Shown: in pieces, positions 1 to 9,059 of the stretch
Layout of the letters: every line of letters begins with the position of its first letter
How positions within the stretch are numbered: position 1 is the stretch's first letter
NCBI RefSeq assembly: GCF_021404305.1
Contig: NZ_JABFTX010000004.1
Span: 496,001-560,000, forward strand
Length of the DNA: 64,000 nt
Direction: 5' to 3'
Source of the DNA: Billgrantia ethanolica
GTDB lineage: Bacteria > Pseudomonadota > Gammaproteobacteria > Pseudomonadales > Halomonadaceae
Notes under the pieces: generated by a model
Told to the model about the DNA's origin: nothing
Databases searched by the model: none
Seen by the model: only the letters and a program-made list of their open reading frames with translations
Translations under genes and position numbers: made by a program

Positions 1-1
1 G

Positions 2-325
2 CAGCTGGAGAGCCCTCGGGCGCTGGCCAACCTCGAGGCCATCGCCGCCGTGGAGGGGGTCGATGCGCTGTTCGTGGGGCCGGCAGATCTCTCCGCGGCG
101 ATGGGCCATCGCGGCAACCCGGGGCACCCGCAAGTACGTGCCGCCATTGACGACGCCATCGTCAGGATCCGCGCCGCCGGCAGCGTGGCCGGCATTCTCA
201 CGCTGGACGAGCAGCAGGCCCACGACTACCTGGCGGCGGGGTGCGGCTTCGTCGGGGTGGGTATCGATGCCCTGCTGCTGGCCCAGGCGCTGCGCGGCCT
301 GGCAGGGCGTTTCCGCCCGGCCTGA
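2..325 (+). CDS. HpcH/HpaI-family 2-keto-3-deoxy acid aldolase, 3' end only
   Basis: The last 107 codons of a gene that begins left of the window. The visible part reads QLESPRALANLEAIAAVEGV followed by DALFVGPADLS, the C-terminal signature of class II HpcH/HpaI aldolases (2-keto-3-deoxy-L-rhamnonate or 4-hydroxy-2-oxoheptanedioate type). In this family the GPADLS strand lines the pyruvate pocket and the upstream Glu of the QxE motif binds the divalent metal. These enzymes reversibly cleave 2-keto-3-deoxy sugar acids to pyruvate and an aldehyde, which fits the sugar-acid genes that follow. The active-site His/Arg region is outside the window, so the exact substrate cannot be judged. Confidence 0.88.
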   Translation, partial: QLESPRALANLEAIAAVEGVDALFVGPADLSAAMGHRGNPGHPQVRAAIDDAIVRIRAAGSVAGILTLDEQQAHDYLAAGCGFVGVGIDALLLAQALRGLAGRFRPA

Positions 326-351
326 CCGCGGGTGCGAATAGAGGCCGAGGC

Positions 352-1515
352 TCAGCGGGCGGCAAGATCGCGCATCAGCGCTCGCAGGCCGTAGCGCCAG
401 GGCGGCAGGGCGTCGCTTCTACCCACGTGATTGACCAGGGCGCCCAGCGCCGGCGTGGCGATGGTGACCCGGTCGCCCAGGTGATGGGTGAAGCCCTGGC
501 CGGCACCGTCGCGGTCTTGGATCGGCGAGAACATGGTACCGAGATAGAGCATGAAGCCATCGGGGTACTGATGGTGGGCGCCGTGGGTCTGGCTCACCAG
601 GTCGAGCGGGTCGCGGCTGATCTCGCCCATGTCGCTCTCGCCCTCCAGCAGGAAGTCGTCGTCGGCGCCCTCGATACGCAGAGTGACCCGGGCGCGGCGC
701 ACGTCATCGATGCCGAAGCTCTCGTCGAACAGCCGAATGAAGGGGCCGATGGCGCTCGAGGCATTGTTGTCCTTGGCCTTGCCCAACAGCAGGGCGCTGC
801 GCCCCTCGATGTCGCGCAGGTTGACGTCGTTGCCGAGGGCGGCCCCTCTGACCGTGCCGCGGCTGTCCACTGCCAGCACGATCTCCGGCTCGGGGTTGTT
901 CCACTGCGACGCCGGGTGCAGGCCCACGCCGGCGCCGAAGCCTACTGAGGAGAGCGGCTGCGCCTTGGTGAACACCTCGGCGTCAGGGCCGATGCCGACC
1001 TCCATGTACTGCGACCAGCCGCCGCGGGCCTGCAGCTCGCGTTTGAGCGTCATGGCCTCTTCCGAACCCGGCACGATGCGCGACAGGTCGCTGCCGATCA
1101 GCGCCTGCAGCTCGGCGCGCAGGGCGCTGGCCCGGGCCGGATCGCCCCCCGCCTGCTCCTCGATCACCCGCTCGAGCAGACTCACCGCGAAGGTCACGCC
1201 GCAGGCCTTCACCGCCTGCAGGTCGCAGGGGGCCAGTAGGTAGGGGGCCTGTTGTGGCTCGGCCAGGGCGTTCTCCAGCAGCTGCTCCACCGGGCCAAGC
1301 GACGGCCCCTCGGCATTCGCCAACGCCTCGAGCAGGTCGTCGCGTTCGAGCAGGTCGGCCATGGTCGGCCCCAGCCGGGTGACGTCGATGGCTTCCCCAT
1401 TGCGCACCGTGATCAGGACTGGGCCGGGCTGCGGTGTGTCGCACCAGACCCGGCCGACCAGATGGGCACGGTCCAAGTCCCTAGGCAGACAGTCGCGTAA
1501 CGAGAGAGGGGTCAT
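352..1515 (-). CDS. Fumarylacetoacetate hydrolase (FAH) family protein, long form
   Basis: A 387-residue protein. The start is the ATG preceded by GGAGG six bases upstream; longer readings would run through the divergent promoter and into the opposite SDR gene. The C-terminal half has FAH-fold features: NNPEPEIVLAVD with acidic metal ligands, NDVNLRDIEG, and a late GTMFSP segment. It is longer than the roughly 280-residue diketo-acid hydrolases and resembles the FAH-fold proteins found in sugar-acid clusters, some of which dehydrate 2-keto-3-deoxy acids. It faces away from the SDR at 1678 and shares its promoter region, with a candidate GntR operator between them. Its reaction here is inferred to be on a 2-keto-3-deoxy or diketo acid; the exact substrate is unknown. 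Confidence 0.85.
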   Translation of the reverse strand: MTPLSLRDCLPRDLDRAHLVGRVWCDTPQPGPVLITVRNGEAIDVTRLGPTMADLLERDDLLEALANAEGPSLGPVEQLLENALAEPQQAPYLLAPCDLQAVKACGVTFAVSLLERVIEEQAGGDPARASALRAELQALIGSDLSRIVPGSEEAMTLKRELQARGGWSQYMEVGIGPDAEVFTKAQPLSSVGFGAGVGLHPASQWNNPEPEIVLAVDSRGTVRGAALGNDVNLRDIEGRSALLLGKAKDNNASSAIGPFIRLFDESFGIDDVRRARVTLRIEGADDDFLLEGESDMGEISRDPLDLVSQTHGAHHQYPDGFMLYLGTMFSPIQDRDGAGQGFTHHLGDRVTIATPALGALVNHVGRSDALPPWRYGLRALMRDLAAR

Positions 1516-1582
1516 GGGGGCCTCCGGTGAGGGCGGAGTGGCGCCTGGCCAGGTTCCGCCTATCATGTTATTGATGTAGGCA

Positions 1583-1593
1583 TGTATGACAGG
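1583..1593 (+). promoter_or_regulatory. Candidate GntR/FadR operator, copy 1 (TGTATGACAGG)
   Basis: It sits between the divergent FAH gene (start 1515) and SDR gene (start 1678). The core GTATGAC fits the general GntR-family half-site pattern yGTM-N(0-1)-KAC. The 11-mer lies within a wider imperfect palindrome at 1579-1599 with arms GGCAT and ATGCC. The identical 11-mer recurs at 13179 and 15060. The regulator encoded at 9060 is the obvious candidate binder (inference). Confidence 0.6.
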
Positions 1594-1677
1594 TATGCCA
1601 GATCTCCTCACTCTATCGCAAGGGCGCAGAGGGGTCGAGGAGCAAGACGGGGCGAGACGAACCGCGAGGGGCAAACG

Positions 1678-2442
1678 ATGTTCGAGGAGTGGAAGGGCAA
1701 GCGAGTGCTGGTGACCGGCGCCAGCCGGGGCATTGGCGCGGCGGTGGCAAGGCGCATGGGAGCGCTCGGTGCTAGCGTGGCGGTGCACTATCACGCCAGC
1801 AGCGAAGCGGCCGAGGCGGTGGTCGAAGAGATTCGTGCCGCGGGCGGTGAGGCCTTCGCCTTGGCGGGTGACCTGAGCCGTTCCAGCGAAGCGCAGCGGG
1901 TGGTGGACGAGGCCGCGGCGCGGCTCGGCGGTCTCGACCTGCTGATCAACAACGCCGGCGACATGCTCGGGCGGGTCGCGCTCGAGGAGATGGATGATGT
2001 CCACTACGATCAGGTCATGGATCTCAACGCTCGGTCGGTGGTGATGGTCAGCCGGGCGGCGCTGCCGCACTTCCGGCGTGCTGGTGGCGGCAACGTCATA
2101 CACACCACGTCCATTGCCGCACGCAACGGCGGCGGTGCCGGGGCGGGGCTCTACGCCGCGGCCAAGGGCTTCGTCAGCACCTTGACGCGCAACATGGGCA
2201 AGGAGCTGGCGGCGGAGCGGATTCGCGTCAACGCCGTGGCCCCCGGTACCATCGCCACCGACTTCCACGTTCGCCACTCCAACGAGGCACACCTGGCCAT
2301 GGCCCGCGCCGGCATTCCCATGGGGCGGCTGGGAACGGCGGAGGAGTGCGTGGGTGCCTATCTCTTCCTCGGCAGCGAGTCGCTCAGTGCCTATGTCACC
2401 GGCCAGGTGATCGAGGTCAACGGAGGTCAGTTGATGCCATGA
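1678..2442 (+). CDS. Short-chain dehydrogenase/reductase (SDR)
   Basis: A 254-residue classical SDR. The Rossmann motif TGASRGIG is at residues 13-20, NNAG follows near residue 92, and the catalytic YAAAK (Tyr-x3-Lys) lies near residue 160; the C-terminus has the usual VTGQVIEVNGG. The start is the ATG seven bases after GAGG; longer in-frame starts lack a ribosome site. Its stop overlaps the start of the PdxA-like gene (ATGA), so the two are translationally coupled. It probably oxidises or reduces a hydroxyl of the sugar acid taken up by the TRAP system downstream. The substrate cannot be read from the sequence. Confidence 0.9.
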   Translation: MFEEWKGKRVLVTGASRGIGAAVARRMGALGASVAVHYHASSEAAEAVVEEIRAAGGEAFALAGDLSRSSEAQRVVDEAAARLGGLDLLINNAGDMLGRVALEEMDDVHYDQVMDLNARSVVMVSRAALPHFRRAGGGNVIHTTSIAARNGGGAGAGLYAAAKGFVSTLTRNMGKELAAERIRVNAVAPGTIATDFHVRHSNEAHLAMARAGIPMGRLGTAEECVGAYLFLGSESLSAYVTGQVIEVNGGQLMP

Positions 2443-3431
2443 AGGAATCTGCTCCCTACGCCATCGCCATCACCATGGGCGACCCGGCGGGTATCGGCCC
2501 GGAGATCATCTGTCGTGCCCTGGCCGCGATGTCAGCGGAAGAGCGCGACGGCACCCTGCTGGTGGGCGATCCGGCCATCTATCGCCGGGCGGCTGCCCTG
2601 ATCGGTGCCGCGCTCGACTTTGCTGCGCTGGAAGAGGTGCGTGCCGGCGATGGCAAGATAGCCGTGGCCGAGGTGCCTGCCGAGGCAGAGATCGCCGATG
2701 GCCGCATCAGTGCCGCCGGCGGAGACCTGGCCTTTCGCTGCGTGAAACGGGCGGTGGAGCTGGTGCAGGCGGGCCGTGCCCGGGTGATCGTCACCGCGCC
2801 GCTGAACAAGGCGGCGCTGCATGCCGCAGGGCATCACTACGATGGCCATACCGGCATGCTGGCGGCACTCACCGGTGCGCCCTCCTCCTTCATGCTGCTC
2901 GCCTCCGAGACCCTCTCCACGCTGCACGTCTCCACCCACGTGTCGCTGCGCGACGCCATCGAGCGGGTCACTGAGGCGCGCATCGCCGCCACCGTGGCGG
3001 TGGGGCACGAGCACCTGGTGAGCATGGGCATCCCGCAGCCGCGCATCGCCGTGGCCGGACTCAACCCTCACTGCGGCGAAGGCGGCATCTTCGGCGACGA
3101 GGACGAGCGGATCATCGCGCCGGCGGTGCGTGAGCTGCGCGAGCGCGGCTTCGAGGTGCAGGGGCCGATCTCGGCCGACACCGTCTTCTACCGCGCCTCG
3201 CGCGGCGAGTTCGACCTGGTGGTGGCCCAGTATCACGATCAGGGTCATATCCCGGTGAAGCTGATCGCCTTCGACACCACGGTCAACGTCAGCCTGGGGC
3301 TGCCGCTTCAGCGCACCTCGGTGGACCACGGCACCGCCTTCGACATCGCCTGGCAGGGGTGCGCGGACGCCACCAACCTGGGGGCGGCCATCGCCTACGC
3401 GCGCCGCCTGGCCGCGGGCGGCGAGTCATGA
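2439..3431 (+). CDS. pdxA2: PdxA2-like 4-phospho-threonate/erythronate dehydrogenase
   Basis: A 330-residue member of the PdxA family. It has GDPAGIGPE at residues 14-22, DGHTGML with a metal His, NPHCGEGG, and YHDQGHIPVK with further metal and phosphate ligands. True pdxA usually sits beside ksgA/surA. Here the gene is fused by ATGA overlaps to an SDR and a DUF1537 kinase, the context of PdxA2. In that described pathway the kinase phosphorylates D-threonate or D-erythronate, and PdxA2 oxidises the product with decarboxylation to dihydroxyacetone phosphate. A C4 acid role is therefore more likely than vitamin B6 synthesis. The stereochemistry of the substrate is undetermined. Confidence 0.88.
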   Translation: MKESAPYAIAITMGDPAGIGPEIICRALAAMSAEERDGTLLVGDPAIYRRAAALIGAALDFAALEEVRAGDGKIAVAEVPAEAEIADGRISAAGGDLAFRCVKRAVELVQAGRARVIVTAPLNKAALHAAGHHYDGHTGMLAALTGAPSSFMLLASETLSTLHVSTHVSLRDAIERVTEARIAATVAVGHEHLVSMGIPQPRIAVAGLNPHCGEGGIFGDEDERIIAPAVRELRERGFEVQGPISADTVFYRASRGEFDLVVAQYHDQGHIPVKLIAFDTTVNVSLGLPLQRTSVDHGTAFDIAWQGCADATNLGAAIAYARRLAAGGES

Positions 3432-4615
3432 GCCGCTGTCGGGTCGCCATCGTCGCCGACGATCTCACCGGCGCCCTGGATGCGGCAGCTCCCTTTGCCG
3501 CCCGCGGGGCGCAGACGCGTGTGGTGGTTGCATTGGAACGGCTGGCGAGCTGCCTCGAGGCGTGGGCGGAGAACGGCCCGCAGGTAGTCGCCGTGAACAC
3601 CGAGTCGCGTCACTTGCCGAGCCACGAGGCGGCAGAGCGGGTCGTCCAGGCTACGCGACTCCTGGCACGGCTCTCGCCAGAGGTCTGGTTCAAGAAGATC
3701 GACTCGACCCTGCGCGGTCAGGTCGTGGCCGAGAGCCTGGCCATGCTGAGAGTGACGGGGCGTCAGCTGTGGGTGGCTCCCGCCGTGCCTGCCCAGCAGC
3801 GCGTGGTGCGTGATGCCGAGGTGTGGGTGGAGGGCAGGCCGCTCAAGGCGACCCCCTATGGGGCCGATGCGCGTTCACCTTCCCTGAAAGGGCCGCTGGA
3901 CACGGCCTTCGGTGCGGCGGGGGTGACGTTGGCGCGGCGGCGGGCTGGCGCGGGTTTTGCACTGCCCGAAGTGCACTGTGTCGTCGATGCTTCGTCCCAG
4001 CAGGACCTTGCCACCCTGTACGACGACGTAGCCCGGCGGCCGGAGCGCTGGCTGTTGGTGGGTGCCGCCGGCCTGGCCAGCGAGGTGGCGCGACGCAGCT
4101 TCGGCTTGATGCACGGTTCCGCACCGTGGTTGAGCCACGTCGCACACCGGCTCTATGCGGTCGGTTCGCGCAGCCCGCGCGCGCTGGAGCAGTGTCGGCG
4201 GCTGCGCGAGGGGGTGCCAGACCTCGACTGCGAGGCGGCGTTATCTCCCCGCTTGCCGAGGGTGTCCGCCCATCGGCTGCTGGTACCAGGGGATGAGGGC
4301 AGTGGGGTCCTCGACCCTGCCGACGTGGCCTTGGCGATGGGCGAGCGCATCGCTGCGATCGTCGCCGAGTGGCCGCGCGCTAGCTCCCAACTGCTGTTTC
4401 TGACCGGCGGCGACACCGCGATGGCGGCACTCAGCTGCCTGGGAGCGCGCTTCATCGAGGTGGTGGCGGAGTGGCGTCCTGGCGTCGCGTTGGGCTACCT
4501 CGATGGCGAGCCGCAGCATAAGGTAATGACCAAGGCGGGGGGCTTCGGCGATGCGGAGCTGTTACTGCAGCTGCACGCGGAAGTCGCGCATTTCGGCGTC
4601 TTTCGTCGAGCCTGA
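3428..4615 (+). CDS. DUF1537 four-carbon acid sugar kinase (OtnK/DtnK type)
   Basis: A 395-residue protein with both domains of the family. The N-terminal sugar-binding domain starts with ADDLTGALD and contains the KKIDSTLRG motif near residue 100. The C-terminal nucleotide-binding domain has the glycine-rich LTGGDTA near residue 337. Family members phosphorylate D-threonate, L-threonate or D-erythronate with ATP. It overlaps the PdxA2 gene by ATGA, so kinase and dehydrogenase should be made together. It is slightly shorter than the usual 410-430 residues but no key motif is missing. The 210 bp after it hold the promoter of the TRAP operon. Confidence 0.88.
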   Translation: MSRCRVAIVADDLTGALDAAAPFAARGAQTRVVVALERLASCLEAWAENGPQVVAVNTESRHLPSHEAAERVVQATRLLARLSPEVWFKKIDSTLRGQVVAESLAMLRVTGRQLWVAPAVPAQQRVVRDAEVWVEGRPLKATPYGADARSPSLKGPLDTAFGAAGVTLARRRAGAGFALPEVHCVVDASSQQDLATLYDDVARRPERWLLVGAAGLASEVARRSFGLMHGSAPWLSHVAHRLYAVGSRSPRALEQCRRLREGVPDLDCEAALSPRLPRVSAHRLLVPGDEGSGVLDPADVALAMGERIAAIVAEWPRASSQLLFLTGGDTAMAALSCLGARFIEVVAEWRPGVALGYLDGEPQHKVMTKAGGFGDAELLLQLHAEVAHFGVFRRA

Positions 4616-4683
4616 GCCTGTCCGTGCTGCGATAACGGTTGCGCGGGCGCAGGCGAACGTCTAAGTTTGGGTTGGGTGGTATG

Positions 4684-4695
4684 ATACGTATACAG
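4684..4695 (+). promoter_or_regulatory. Candidate GntR operator upstream of the TRAP operon (weak)
   Basis: The segment holds the perfect 8-bp palindrome ATACGTAT running into CGTATACAG. CGTATAC fits the GntR pattern yGTM-KAC with zero spacer. It is not identical to the TGTATGACAGG copies and is offered only as a possible site about 130 bp before the DctP start. Nothing else distinctive was seen in 4616-4825 apart from the ribosome site TAAGGAG at about 4813. Confidence 0.35.
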
Positions 4696-4825
4696 CAAGA
4701 CAGTCTTCCGATCAGGCCGAACGCTACTAGCGTGCTTCGGCCCGGTTCGATACCGCTGCGCTGCCCATAGGCCTGCACCCTAAATCGACAAGCAGAATAA
4801 TCCGACAGGTTGTAAGGAGAACAAG

Positions 4826-5821
4826 ATGAGCCACAAGCGCCAACGCCAGTTCAAGCTCCTGCGCATGACCGCCATCGCCCTAGCGGCGGCAGGCATCAGC
4901 ATGGGGGCGAATGCCCAGCAGAGCCTGCGATTCGCCCATGTCTACGAAACCTCGGAGCCGTTCCACAAGTGGGCGCTGTGGGCGGCCGACGAAATCGAGC
5001 AGCGAACCGAAGGTCGCTACACGATGCAGGTTCACCCCGCCTCATCGCTGGGCAAGGAGGAGGACATCAACGAGGGGCTCCAGCTCGGCACCATCGACGT
5101 CATCTATACCGGTACGCAGTTCGCGGGCCGCTCCTACGGCCCCATCGGCATCGCCGGTGCCGCCTACATGTTCCGCGACTTCGATCATTGGCAGGCCTAC
5201 GCGGACAGCGACCTGTTCCAGGAGATCGCCGACGGCTACCAGAACGCCACTGGCAACGTGCCCCTCGCACTCAACTATTACGGCGAGCGCCACGTGACCG
5301 CCAACAAGGCGATCAACGCCCCCGATGACATGCGCAACCTGCGCATACGCGTGCCCAATGCGCCGCTCTACATGATGTTCCCCCGCGCCGCGGGCGCCAA
5401 CCCGACACCGATCGCCTTCGACGAGGTCTATCTGGCCCTGCAGCAGGGCGTGGTGGATGCCCAGGAGAACCCGCTTCCAACCATCCGGGCCAAGGCGTTC
5501 CATGAGGTGCAGGATTACATCAACCTGACCGGCCACATTACCGATTCGCTGATCACCATCGTCGGCGGGCCGCGCTGGAATCAGCTCTCCGAAGAGGATC
5601 GCGAGATCTTCCGCGAGGTGTTCGAGGAGGCGGCGCGCAACAACACCGAGGAGATCGTGCAGGCCGAGCAGGACCTGGTGGCATGGTTCGAGGAGCAGGG
5701 CACCACGGTCAACCGGGTCGACCGTACGCCCTTCCGTGAGGTCGTCATGCCGCACCACCTGGGTGATGCAGCGACCTGGGACGAGGAGACCTACGAGCGG
5801 TTGCAGGCCATCGGCCAATAG
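4826..5821 (+). CDS. dctP: TRAP transporter substrate-binding protein (DctP family)
   Basis: A 331-residue periplasmic protein with an N-terminal signal peptide: basic start, a hydrophobic stretch at about residues 14-28, then ANA before QQS. Family hallmarks are the conserved Arg in NLRIRVPNAP, which in DctP proteins pairs with the substrate carboxylate, and DAQENP, typical of the hinge region. It starts after a strong TAAGGAG site. It captures a carboxylated solute and hands it to the DctQ/DctM pair that follows. The surrounding genes point to a sugar acid of C4 to C6. Confidence 0.93.
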   Translation: MSHKRQRQFKLLRMTAIALAAAGISMGANAQQSLRFAHVYETSEPFHKWALWAADEIEQRTEGRYTMQVHPASSLGKEEDINEGLQLGTIDVIYTGTQFAGRSYGPIGIAGAAYMFRDFDHWQAYADSDLFQEIADGYQNATGNVPLALNYYGERHVTANKAINAPDDMRNLRIRVPNAPLYMMFPRAAGANPTPIAFDEVYLALQQGVVDAQENPLPTIRAKAFHEVQDYINLTGHITDSLITIVGGPRWNQLSEEDREIFREVFEEAARNNTEEIVQAEQDLVAWFEEQGTTVNRVDRTPFREVVMPHHLGDAATWDEETYERLQAIGQ

Positions 5822-5898
5822 CGGCCAGGGCTCCCTGCGTATTCATCTCGCCCCGGCCCCATGCCATCAGGCGTGGGGCCGGTCAGGAGGTATGATCC

Positions 5899-6480
5899 AT
5901 GTCTCGCAACCCGTCTCCCAAGGCACCGTCCTCCCCGCCCGTCGAGCCCGAGATCGATTTCAACGTGGCGTTCGATGACGACGACTTTCGCTTTCGCGAT
6001 TATGCCGTGGAGGATTACGTCACCCTGGCGGTGTTCTGGGCGCTGATCTTCGTCGTTTTTCTGCAGTTCTTCACCCGCTACGTGCTGGGCGATTCCACGA
6101 CCTGGACCGAGGAGATCGCTCGCTACCTGCTGATCCTGGTGGGCTTCATCGGTAGCGTCATGGCGGTTCGTCGGGGCACCCACATCATGGTGGAGTTCTT
6201 CTACCACTACATGCCCGGCTGGCTGTCGCGGCTGCTCAACGTCGCGGTCGAGATCGCCAGTATCGCGTTTTACACCATGCTCGCCTGGATCACGTTCAAG
6301 CTCGCTGGCCGCACCGGCGGCATGATGATCTCCGTGGACGTGCCCAAGAGCGTACTTTATTACGCCGTTTGTGCGGCCTTCGTACTGATGGCGGTAAGAG
6401 GATTACAGCGTCTGGTGAGCCGTGTCCTGGCGGAGCGTCGCCAGGTCTCGCGCCGCCCCGCGCCTTCCGATTCGCATTGA
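5899..6480 (+). CDS. dctQ: TRAP transporter small membrane subunit (DctQ family)
   Basis: A 193-residue inner-membrane protein. An acidic N-terminal tail rich in Asp is followed by about four hydrophobic segments, beginning with LAVFWALIFVVFLQFFTRYV, and the WTEEIARYLLI motif typical of DctQ. It is preceded by AGGAGG. It lies 77 bp after dctP and 33 bp before dctM, the usual P-Q-M order. It bridges the binding protein and the large permease subunit. Confidence 0.92.
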   Translation: MSRNPSPKAPSSPPVEPEIDFNVAFDDDDFRFRDYAVEDYVTLAVFWALIFVVFLQFFTRYVLGDSTTWTEEIARYLLILVGFIGSVMAVRRGTHIMVEFFYHYMPGWLSRLLNVAVEIASIAFYTMLAWITFKLAGRTGGMMISVDVPKSVLYYAVCAAFVLMAVRGLQRLVSRVLAERRQVSRRPAPSDSH

Positions 6481-6513
6481 CGACAACAAGACCCTCTTTT
6501 CGCGAGGCTACGC

Positions 6514-7893
6514 ATGGCTCGACTCTCTGTGATGCGCTGGCACAAGCCCATCGTCACCCCCACGCTCTCGGCGCTGGCCGTGCTGGGGTGCGTGATTCTG
6601 GCCGTAATGGGCCATTACCTCTCCTTTCTGTTCTTCTCGCTGTTCACCATGCTGGTGCTGGGAATGCCGATCGCCATCAGCCTGGCGGGCTCCTGTCTGC
6701 TGTTCGTGCTGATCTCCGGTCAGGTGCCGGACATCGTCGTGGCGCATCGCATGATCAACGGCATCGACAGCTTTCCGCTGCTGGCCATTCCCTTCTTCAT
6801 CTTTGCCGGCAGCCTGATGAACAACGCTGGCATCACCGAGCGCATCTTCAACTTCGCCAAGGCGCTGATGGGCTGGATGCGCGGAGGGCTCGGCCACGTC
6901 AACGTGGGGGCGAGCATCGTCTTTTCGGGCATGTCGGGGGCGGCGGTGGCCGATGCAGGCGGCCTCGGCATGATCGAGGTGAAGGCGATGAAGGATGCCG
7001 GCTACGATGAGGAGTTCGCCGTCGGTATCACCGCGGCCTCCTCTACCATCGGGCCGATCATTCCCCCCAGCCTGCCGATGGTCATCTATGGCGTGATGGC
7101 TTCGGCCTCGGTGGGGCAGCTGTTCGCCGCAGGCCTGATTCCTGGCCTGCTGATGGGGGCCATGCTGATGGGAATGGTCTTCCTGGTCTCCCGTCGCCGT
7201 GGCTACCAGCGTGATGCCGACTTCTCGTTTCGGGTACTGGGGTACACGTTCTCCCGGGCGTTTCTCTCGCTGCTGACGCCGGTGATCATCGTCGGCGGTA
7301 TCATCACCGGTGCCTTCACCCCCACCGAAGCCGCCGTTGCCGCCGTATTCTATGCGCTGTTTCTGGGCGTGGTGGTCTATCGCACCCTGACCTGGCGCAA
7401 GTTGATCAAGGTAAGCATGGAGACCATCGAGACCACGGCGGTGATCCTGTTCATCGTTGCCGCCGCCTCCATCTTCGCCTGGATTCTCACCAGCAATCAG
7501 GTCACCCAGCACGTGATCGCCCTGATGGGGCCCTTTTCCGACAGCAAGGTGGTGGTGCTGATGATGACCAACCTGGTACTGATCATCGTCGGCTGCTTCA
7601 TGGAGACCATCGCTGCCATCACCATTCTGGTGCCGGTGCTGCTGCCGCTGGCCGTTGCCGTGGGTGTCGACCCGGTGCACTTCGGGGTGATCATGGTGTT
7701 GAACCTGATGATCGGCCTGCTGACGCCGCCGGTAGGCATGGTGCTCTACGTGCTGTCGCGGGTCTCCAACGTCAGCTTCGAGCGCTGCATGCGCGGGACG
7801 ATTCCGTTCCTCATCCCGCTGGTGCTGTGCCTGCTGCTGGTGACCTTCGTGCCGGCCATTTCCATGTGGCTGCCGACGCTGGTCTACCGCTGA
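6514..7893 (+). CDS. dctM: TRAP transporter large permease subunit (DctM family)
   Basis: A 459-residue protein with about 12 hydrophobic segments. It carries DctM landmarks including SFPLLAIPFFIFAG, the GASIVFSGMSGAAVADAGG loop, and TAASSTIGPIIPPS. This subunit forms the sodium-coupled transport path. The next gene begins 27 bp downstream, so transport and catabolism are probably co-transcribed. Confidence 0.94.
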   Translation: MARLSVMRWHKPIVTPTLSALAVLGCVILAVMGHYLSFLFFSLFTMLVLGMPIAISLAGSCLLFVLISGQVPDIVVAHRMINGIDSFPLLAIPFFIFAGSLMNNAGITERIFNFAKALMGWMRGGLGHVNVGASIVFSGMSGAAVADAGGLGMIEVKAMKDAGYDEEFAVGITAASSTIGPIIPPSLPMVIYGVMASASVGQLFAAGLIPGLLMGAMLMGMVFLVSRRRGYQRDADFSFRVLGYTFSRAFLSLLTPVIIVGGIITGAFTPTEAAVAAVFYALFLGVVVYRTLTWRKLIKVSMETIETTAVILFIVAAASIFAWILTSNQVTQHVIALMGPFSDSKVVVLMMTNLVLIIVGCFMETIAAITILVPVLLPLAVAVGVDPVHFGVIMVLNLMIGLLTPPVGMVLYVLSRVSNVSFERCMRGTIPFLIPLVLCLLLVTFVPAISMWLPTLVYR

Positions 7894-7920
7894 ACGACTA
7901 TCCGCTAAGGAAGGTAAACG

Positions 7921-8994
7921 ATGGGAGATGCAACGGACTATCGAGTGACACGCGAGGAGCTGGAGCGCTTCATGCTGGCGGCGCTGGCACGTGCCGGCGC
8001 CGACGAGGCTTCGGCCGGCGCCGTGACTCGCGCCCTGGTCACTGCCTCGCGAATGGGTACCGACAGCCACGGGCTGCGGCTCTTGCCTCACTACGTGCAG
8101 GCGTTGCAGGGCGGCCGTCTCAAGGGCGCGCCCGAGATGCGCTTCGAGCGGCGGCTGCCCGCCACCGGTTATCTCGACGCCGACGATGGCCTCGGCCACC
8201 TGGCCGCCTATACCGCCATGGCGCATGCCGCCGAGATGGCCGAGCAGGTCGGCATGGGGGCGGTGGCGGTGGGCAACGCCTCCCACTTCGGTGCGGCGGG
8301 GTGCTATGCCCTGGTGGCGGCGGAGCGGGGCTTGATCGGGCTGGTGACGTGCAATTCCGACCCCTTCGTGTTGCTCCATCAGGGCAGCCGCCCGTTCCAC
8401 GGTACCAACCCCATCGCCTTTGCCGCGCCGGTGGCGGGGGAGCAGCCCTACCTGCTGGACATGGCGACCAGCGCCATCCCCTGGAACCGCGTGCAGCAGT
8501 ATGGCGCCATCGGCCGCGAGCTGCCCGACCAGGTGGCCGCCGATGCCGAGGGTCGGGTGACCCGCACGCCGGGCGAGGTGGCGGCACTGCTGCCCCTGGG
8601 CGGCAGCGACTTCGGCTTCAAGGGGGCCGGCCTCGGCGGCATGGTGGAGGTGCTCAGCTCGATGCTCGCCGGCATGCAGCACGGCTATCGATTGCTGCCC
8701 ATGGGCGGGCCCGACATGGCCACCCCGCGCGGCGTCGCCCACTTCGTCATGGCGCTCAAGCCCGACGCCTTCGCGCCGGGCGACCCCTTTTCCGCCTGCC
8801 TGCGGCGCTACCTCGATGACCTGCGTGCCCAGCCGGGGCGCAACGGCTGCGAGGTGCTGGTGCCCGGCGAGCGGGAATGGGGCTGTCAGGCGCAGCGCGA
8901 CGCCTTGGGCATTCCCCTCGACAGCGCCAATCAGGCTGCCTACGCCGAGCTGGCCGAGCGGCTGGACGTGCCGCCGCTGCGACCGCTGAGCTGA
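7921..8994 (+). CDS. Malate/L-lactate dehydrogenase (Ldh type II) family oxidoreductase
   Basis: A 357-residue NAD(P)-dependent enzyme of the YlbC/AllD/ComC fold. Features are SRMGTDSHGLRLLPHYV with the catalytic His, GNASHFGAAG, and a GTNPIAFAAP stretch ending in a nucleotide-contact MDMATS-like segment (here LLDMATSAIPWN). Members oxidise 2-hydroxy acids such as malate, ureidoglycolate, sulfolactate or 2,3-diketo-L-gulonate. It lies 27 bp after dctM and ahead of the regulator, so it most likely acts on the imported sugar acid or a derived hydroxy acid. The substrate cannot be assigned. Confidence 0.9.
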   Translation: MGDATDYRVTREELERFMLAALARAGADEASAGAVTRALVTASRMGTDSHGLRLLPHYVQALQGGRLKGAPEMRFERRLPATGYLDADDGLGHLAAYTAMAHAAEMAEQVGMGAVAVGNASHFGAAGCYALVAAERGLIGLVTCNSDPFVLLHQGSRPFHGTNPIAFAAPVAGEQPYLLDMATSAIPWNRVQQYGAIGRELPDQVAADAEGRVTRTPGEVAALLPLGGSDFGFKGAGLGGMVEVLSSMLAGMQHGYRLLPMGGPDMATPRGVAHFVMALKPDAFAPGDPFSACLRRYLDDLRAQPGRNGCEVLVPGEREWGCQAQRDALGIPLDSANQAAYAELAERLDVPPLRPLS

Positions 8995-9059
8995 GCGCAT
9001 CTGACGCGGCGATGCAGTAAGATAGCCGCAACAATCGTGACTGACAGGAGCCCCAGCCC

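Noticed and set aside
2439..3431. Vitamin B6 biosynthetic pdxA
   Set aside because: Context with a DUF1537 kinase and SDR, and absence of ksgA/surA neighbours, favours the C4-acid catabolic PdxA2 role.
6508..9000. Very long minus-strand open frame (830 codons) over dctM and the Ldh gene
   Set aside because: It is antisense to clearly recognisable genes, its composition is His/Gln/Gly-rich as expected from the reverse reading of GC-rich coding DNA, and it has no ribosome site or domain.
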